Of a stretch of 53,647 nucleotides of DNA, positions 50,486 to 53,647 are shown piece after piece. This stretch comes from Psychrobacillus sp. OK032 (GTDB lineage: Bacteria > Bacillota > Bacilli > Bacillales_A > Planococcaceae): positions 1 to 53,647 of the forward strand of contig NZ_FOGY01000012.1 of assembly GCF_900111345.1 (NCBI RefSeq), written 5' to 3'. The notes under the pieces are model-generated. The model was not told the DNA's origin. It did no database searches and worked only from the letters and a program-made list of their open reading frames with translations. Within the stretch, counting starts at the first letter, position 1. Every line of letters starts with the position of its first letter. The translations under genes were made by a program, and so were the position numbers.

Positions 50486-50926
50486 TTACGTGTAAAGGTT
50501 AATAAGAAGACCTTTTATTTCTCCAATTTTATCTAATAGATCAATGGAGCTTTTCTCTTGGTCTAAAATCTCTTCGGCTAGTTCCACTAATTTCTCATCA
50601 ATTGTTTCAACAATCTTTAACTTTCTACCTTCACCAAAACGATTCCATGTATGAGATTGTTTTAATCCCATTCCAAAATCTACGGCTTCCTGTAGAAACT
50701 TTCGAATTAGCATTTTAAACTTTGCCATATCACGTAAATTCCTTGATCGTGCAAGACGATCTCCTGCCGTTGATATATCTCCTAACAGTTTAGTTATAGT
50801 TTCCGTTTGCATTCTTTGTTCATGTCTAGTAACCATTTGTCCAAAATTCGCAGATCGTGGACCATTCTGCATAGAATCTTTTCTTACCTGATCTAGACCT
50901 ACTCGTAAGTCTTGATTTATCTTCAA
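50486..50926 (-). CDS. yaaR: YaaR family protein (DUF327)
   Basis: The 146-residue, mostly helical protein belongs to the YaaR/DUF327 family, which is conserved next to darA and tmk in Bacillales; its function is unknown. It contains the family stretch MAKFKMLIRKFLQEAVDFG. It starts with TTG (50926), AGGGGT about 7 nt upstream, 21 nt after darA. Confidence 0.93.
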   Translation of the reverse strand: MKINQDLRVGLDQVRKDSMQNGPRSANFGQMVTRHEQRMQTETITKLLGDISTAGDRLARSRNLRDMAKFKMLIRKFLQEAVDFGMGLKQSHTWNRFGEGRKLKIVETIDEKLVELAEEILDQEKSSIDLLDKIGEIKGLLINLYT

Positions 50927-50947
50927 TTTTTTCTACCCCTTCCCTCA

Positions 50948-51283
<336 letters not shown>

Positions 51284-51323
51284 TCACTCCTTTTGTATTT
51301 TCTTCTTTCTATTATAACATGAA

Positions 51324-51965
51324 TTATCTAATTATTTCTAATTCGCCTTTTATTACTTTATATACATCTTCTAATACTGCATCGATTGAACGAGAAGCAT
51401 CAATTACTTCAATACGTTCTGGATACTGATCAACTAACGATAAATAACCTTCTCTAACTTTTTCGTGGAACGTTAGACTTTCTACATCTAATCGATTTTT
51501 TTCGCGATTTTCATGCGCATTTATTCTTGCAAGTCCCACACTCGGGTCAATATCAAAAAGAATTGTTTTGTTTGGCATTATATTACCTATTGCAAACTTA
51601 TTTATAGCTAGTATTTCTTCTACACCAATACCCCTTGCAAAACCTTGATATGCAAGCGAACTATCTATAAAACGATCGCATATAACTATTTTTCCAGCTT
51701 CGATGGCAGGCTGTACTATTTCAACTAAATGCTGCCGTCTTGCTGCCGCATATAGTAAAGCTTCTGTACGACTCTCCATCATTGTATGCTCATTATCTAA
51801 AATTATGTTTCTTATTTTTTCAGAAATCATAATCCCACCCGGCTCTCTTGTCATTACAACATCATAGCCCTCTTGTTTTAATTGATCTCCAAGTAAATTC
51901 ATTACAGTTGTTTTTCCAGCCCCTTCAGGACCTTCACTAGTTATAAAATACCCTCTTTTTTGCAC
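51324..51965 (-). CDS. tmk: Thymidylate kinase
   Basis: Tmk phosphorylates dTMP to dTDP. The 213-residue protein has the P-loop GPEGAGKTT (12-20), TREPGG, DRFIDSSLAYQG and the lid region HENREKNRLD. I start it at GTG (51965), with GGAGGAG 5-8 nt upstream and only 2 nt after the yaaO stop; a longer frame overlaps yaaO and is rejected. Confidence 0.95.
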   Translation of the reverse strand: MQKRGYFITSEGPEGAGKTTVMNLLGDQLKQEGYDVVMTREPGGIMISEKIRNIILDNEHTMMESRTEALLYAAARRQHLVEIVQPAIEAGKIVICDRFIDSSLAYQGFARGIGVEEILAINKFAIGNIMPNKTILFDIDPSVGLARINAHENREKNRLDVESLTFHEKVREGYLSLVDQYPERIEVIDASRSIDAVLEDVYKVIKGELEIIR

Positions 51966-51967
51966 TA

Positions 51968-53389
51968 TTACTCCTCCACTACATATATTAATTTTTCTGA
52001 AAGTCGATGTTCTCCTTGAAATACCGCACCCTTTTCCAGCCATTCTTCTAATTCGGTTAGCATAGCCACTGTGATTTTCTCACCTGCTATTAAAAGGGGA
52101 ATTCCAGGCGGATAGGGAATCACCATTCCTTTTGCTATCCTTCCAATCGCACGTGTATATGGAATCCATTCTCCTTGCATTTCACTCAATACACCTACAC
52201 TCATATGTAATGTTGAAATAGAATGTTGAATAACTGGTTCGATATCCGCTGGACTATTTGGCAATTCTTTTCTTAATTCATCTACTGCTTGCTTTATACG
52301 CTTCCTAATATCTGCAAAAGGATATTCATGCTCTCCTTTTAATAAAGGTAAAATAAATAATACTTGATGTGTATCTGCTAATTCTACATAAATATTCTGC
52401 GCTTCAAATGCTTTTTGTACTTGAAAACCAGCATATGCTCCTACTCGTATTAACAGTTTAAGTGGATCGTCTACTTGCACTACTTCCAGAAGATAAATAG
52501 TTTCCAACGTATGAATAAATAACTTTCTTCTGTCTATAAAGTGTTTATAGTCTATCTCATTGTATCTAGCGACATAACTTCTCGCATCGTCCAGTGAGGC
52601 TAGTAAGAGATAGGATGGACTGCTCGATTGTAGCATTCGCAAATACTTATTTATCGTACTTACTTCAATTAATCTCGAATTAAAATGTAAAAAAGACCCC
52701 ATCGTTAGTGCAGGTAATGTTTTATGAGCTGATTGAACAACTACATCTGCTCCGTACATTAATGCAGACTTCGGAAATCCCTTATTCACGTGAAAATGTG
52801 CCCCATGAGCTTCATCGACTAATACCGGGATATTATTCACATGACACAAATCAATAATATCTTTTAGGTTAGAAGATGCAACACCGTAATAGCTAGGATA
52901 GGTTAGTACAACGGCTTTAGCCATAGGATATTGTTGTATCGCTTTATTAATAACATCTGGTGAAACATAAGATGCGGTTTTCGTTAGCTCATCCCATTCT
53001 GGTGCTACAAATATAGGCTCGGCTCCAACTAATTCGATGGCGTTAAAAATAGATTTATGAGCGTTTCTTTGTACAATAATTTGCTCGCCAAACTTGCAAG
53101 TAGCATAAATCATAGCTAAATTTCCTACAGTTGTTCCATTTACTAAAAAAAAACTTTTCTGCGTTTCATATGTATCTGAAAGTAGCTGCTCTGCTTCTTT
53201 AATTGCTTCTTCTGGATGATGATAGTCATCTAATCCACTTAGCTCGGTCAAATCATACCGCATGGTTTCCTTCATTACATTGGGTAAACCTGATAGAAGA
53301 CCATTTTTATGACCTGGCACATGAAATGAAATGCTTTTTTGTTTATGAAACTTTTCTAATGCTTCTACTAATGGTCGTTTCTCTTGCAT
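51968..53389 (-). CDS. yaaO: Orn/Lys/Arg decarboxylase family protein (YaaO)
   Basis: The 473-residue PLP enzyme has the family motifs SFHVPGHKNG (21-30), DEAHGAH (192-198) and the PLP lysine in SAHKTLPALT (Lys223), with the C-terminal decarboxylase domain. It probably decarboxylates a basic amino acid for polyamine synthesis; the substrate cannot be told from sequence. The ATG has GAGG upstream. It is the first protein gene after the rRNA operon at the right edge. Confidence 0.9.
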   Translation of the reverse strand: MQEKRPLVEALEKFHKQKSISFHVPGHKNGLLSGLPNVMKETMRYDLTELSGLDDYHHPEEAIKEAEQLLSDTYETQKSFFLVNGTTVGNLAMIYATCKFGEQIIVQRNAHKSIFNAIELVGAEPIFVAPEWDELTKTASYVSPDVINKAIQQYPMAKAVVLTYPSYYGVASSNLKDIIDLCHVNNIPVLVDEAHGAHFHVNKGFPKSALMYGADVVVQSAHKTLPALTMGSFLHFNSRLIEVSTINKYLRMLQSSSPSYLLLASLDDARSYVARYNEIDYKHFIDRRKLFIHTLETIYLLEVVQVDDPLKLLIRVGAYAGFQVQKAFEAQNIYVELADTHQVLFILPLLKGEHEYPFADIRKRIKQAVDELRKELPNSPADIEPVIQHSISTLHMSVGVLSEMQGEWIPYTRAIGRIAKGMVIPYPPGIPLLIAGEKITVAMLTELEEWLEKGAVFQGEHRLSEKLIYVVEE

Positions 53390-53428
53390 TTTATATTACC
53401 TCACTAGCTTGTCATATTGTCTAGTTTT

Positions 53429-53434
53429 ATTATA
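53429..53434 (-). promoter_or_regulatory. Probable -10 of the yaaO promoter
   Basis: A perfect TATAAT lies 40 bp before the yaaO ATG. No good -35 is present; instead a palindrome, GAACATGTTC (53443-53452), occupies the spacer. Confidence 0.5.
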
Positions 53435-53507
53435 CATGAATAGAACATGTTCCTCTTAAATATAGAATTAATATATAAATCTAAACCTTATTATTTCCTA
53501 GGTAAAA

Positions 53508-53552
53508 ATAAAAAGAAGTTGTTATCGATTACTCGATAACAACTTCTTTTTT
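53508..53552 (-). terminator. rRNA operon terminator
   Basis: AGAAGTTGTTATCGA and TCGATAACAACTTCT form a 15-bp perfect stem around GTAA with T residues, right after the 5S 3' end. Confidence 0.93.
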
Positions 53553-53555
53553 AGT

Positions 53556-53647
<92 letters not shown>

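Noticed and set aside
53443..53452. LexA (SOS) box before yaaO
   Set aside because: GAAC and GTTC are separated by 2 bp; the Bacillus LexA site needs 4.

Overview
The window is an ordinary, well-conserved core segment of a low-GC, endospore-forming Bacillales chromosome. It runs from the 5' end of a 16S rRNA gene (left edge, minus strand) to the 3' part of a 5S rRNA gene (right edge, minus strand), so about 53.5 kb of housekeeping and sporulation genes lies between two rRNA operons in the same orientation. Read right to left, the gene order matches the origin-proximal Bacillus subtilis block: yaaO, tmk, darA, yaaR, holB, ricT, yabA, yabB, yazA, rsmI, abrB, metS, tatD, yabE, rnmV, rsmA, veg, sspF, ispE, purR, ridA, spoVG, glmU, prs, ctc, pth, fin, mfd, spoVT, yabM, yabN, rqcP, yabP, yabQ, divIC, yabR, two tRNAs, spoIIE, tilS, hpt, ftsH, coaX, hslO, yacD, cysK, the folate genes, dusB and lysS. 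Protein wording and missing neighbours suggest a Planococcaceae/Caryophanaceae-type genus (Lysinibacillus, Psychrobacillus or Sporosarcina-like) rather than B. subtilis itself; the genus is an inference. Only abrB, the two tRNAs and one accessory gene are on the plus strand.

Layout: 1-440 holds the 16S start and tandem rrn promoters. 440-7742 carries lysS, dusB and a compact folate operon (pabB-pabA-pabC-folP-folB-folK) with ATGA or near-zero spacing. 7852-16055 carries cysK, yacD-hslO-coaX, ftsH, hpt and tilS. 16252-18627 is spoIIE, with a TTG start behind a Spo0A-type promoter. 19023-19239 holds tRNA-Met and tRNA-Glu, followed by the only clearly accessory genes, a nucleotidyltransferase and a DinB-fold protein. 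20711-33695 carries yabR, divIC, yabQ, yabP, rqcP, yabN, yabM, spoVT, mfd, fin, pth, ctc and prs. 33718-39449 carries glmU, spoVG, ridA, purR, ispE, sspF and veg. 39604-53389 carries rRNA/tRNA maturation and modification genes (rsmA, rnmV, rsmI, yabB), metS, and the replication and signalling group (yabA, ricT, holB, yaaR, darA, tmk).

The genes join three themes: nucleotide, folate and translation supply (prs, purR, hpt, tmk, tilS, lysS, metS, pth, ctc); RNA and ribosome maturation beside rRNA operons (rnmV for 5S, rsmA and rsmI for 16S, rqcP and hslO for quality control); and sporulation and transition-state control (spoIIE, spoVG, abrB, spoVT, fin, yabP/yabQ, sspF, ricT). Promoters for several sigma factors can be read directly: sigma-H (spoVG), sigma-B (ctc), sigma-G (spoVT, sspF), sigma-E (yabP), sigma-A for others, and a tandem Spo0A operator at abrB.

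I found no convincing new multi-gene system. The least explained material is intergenic: three inverted-repeat-bounded elements (11739-11888, 26103-26697, 35790-36515), two of which share an internal unit and one of which carries a 21-bp periodic array; a second repeat family at three sites; three places where the promoter of a downstream gene is built into the terminator hairpin of the upstream gene; and two candidate small ORFs.
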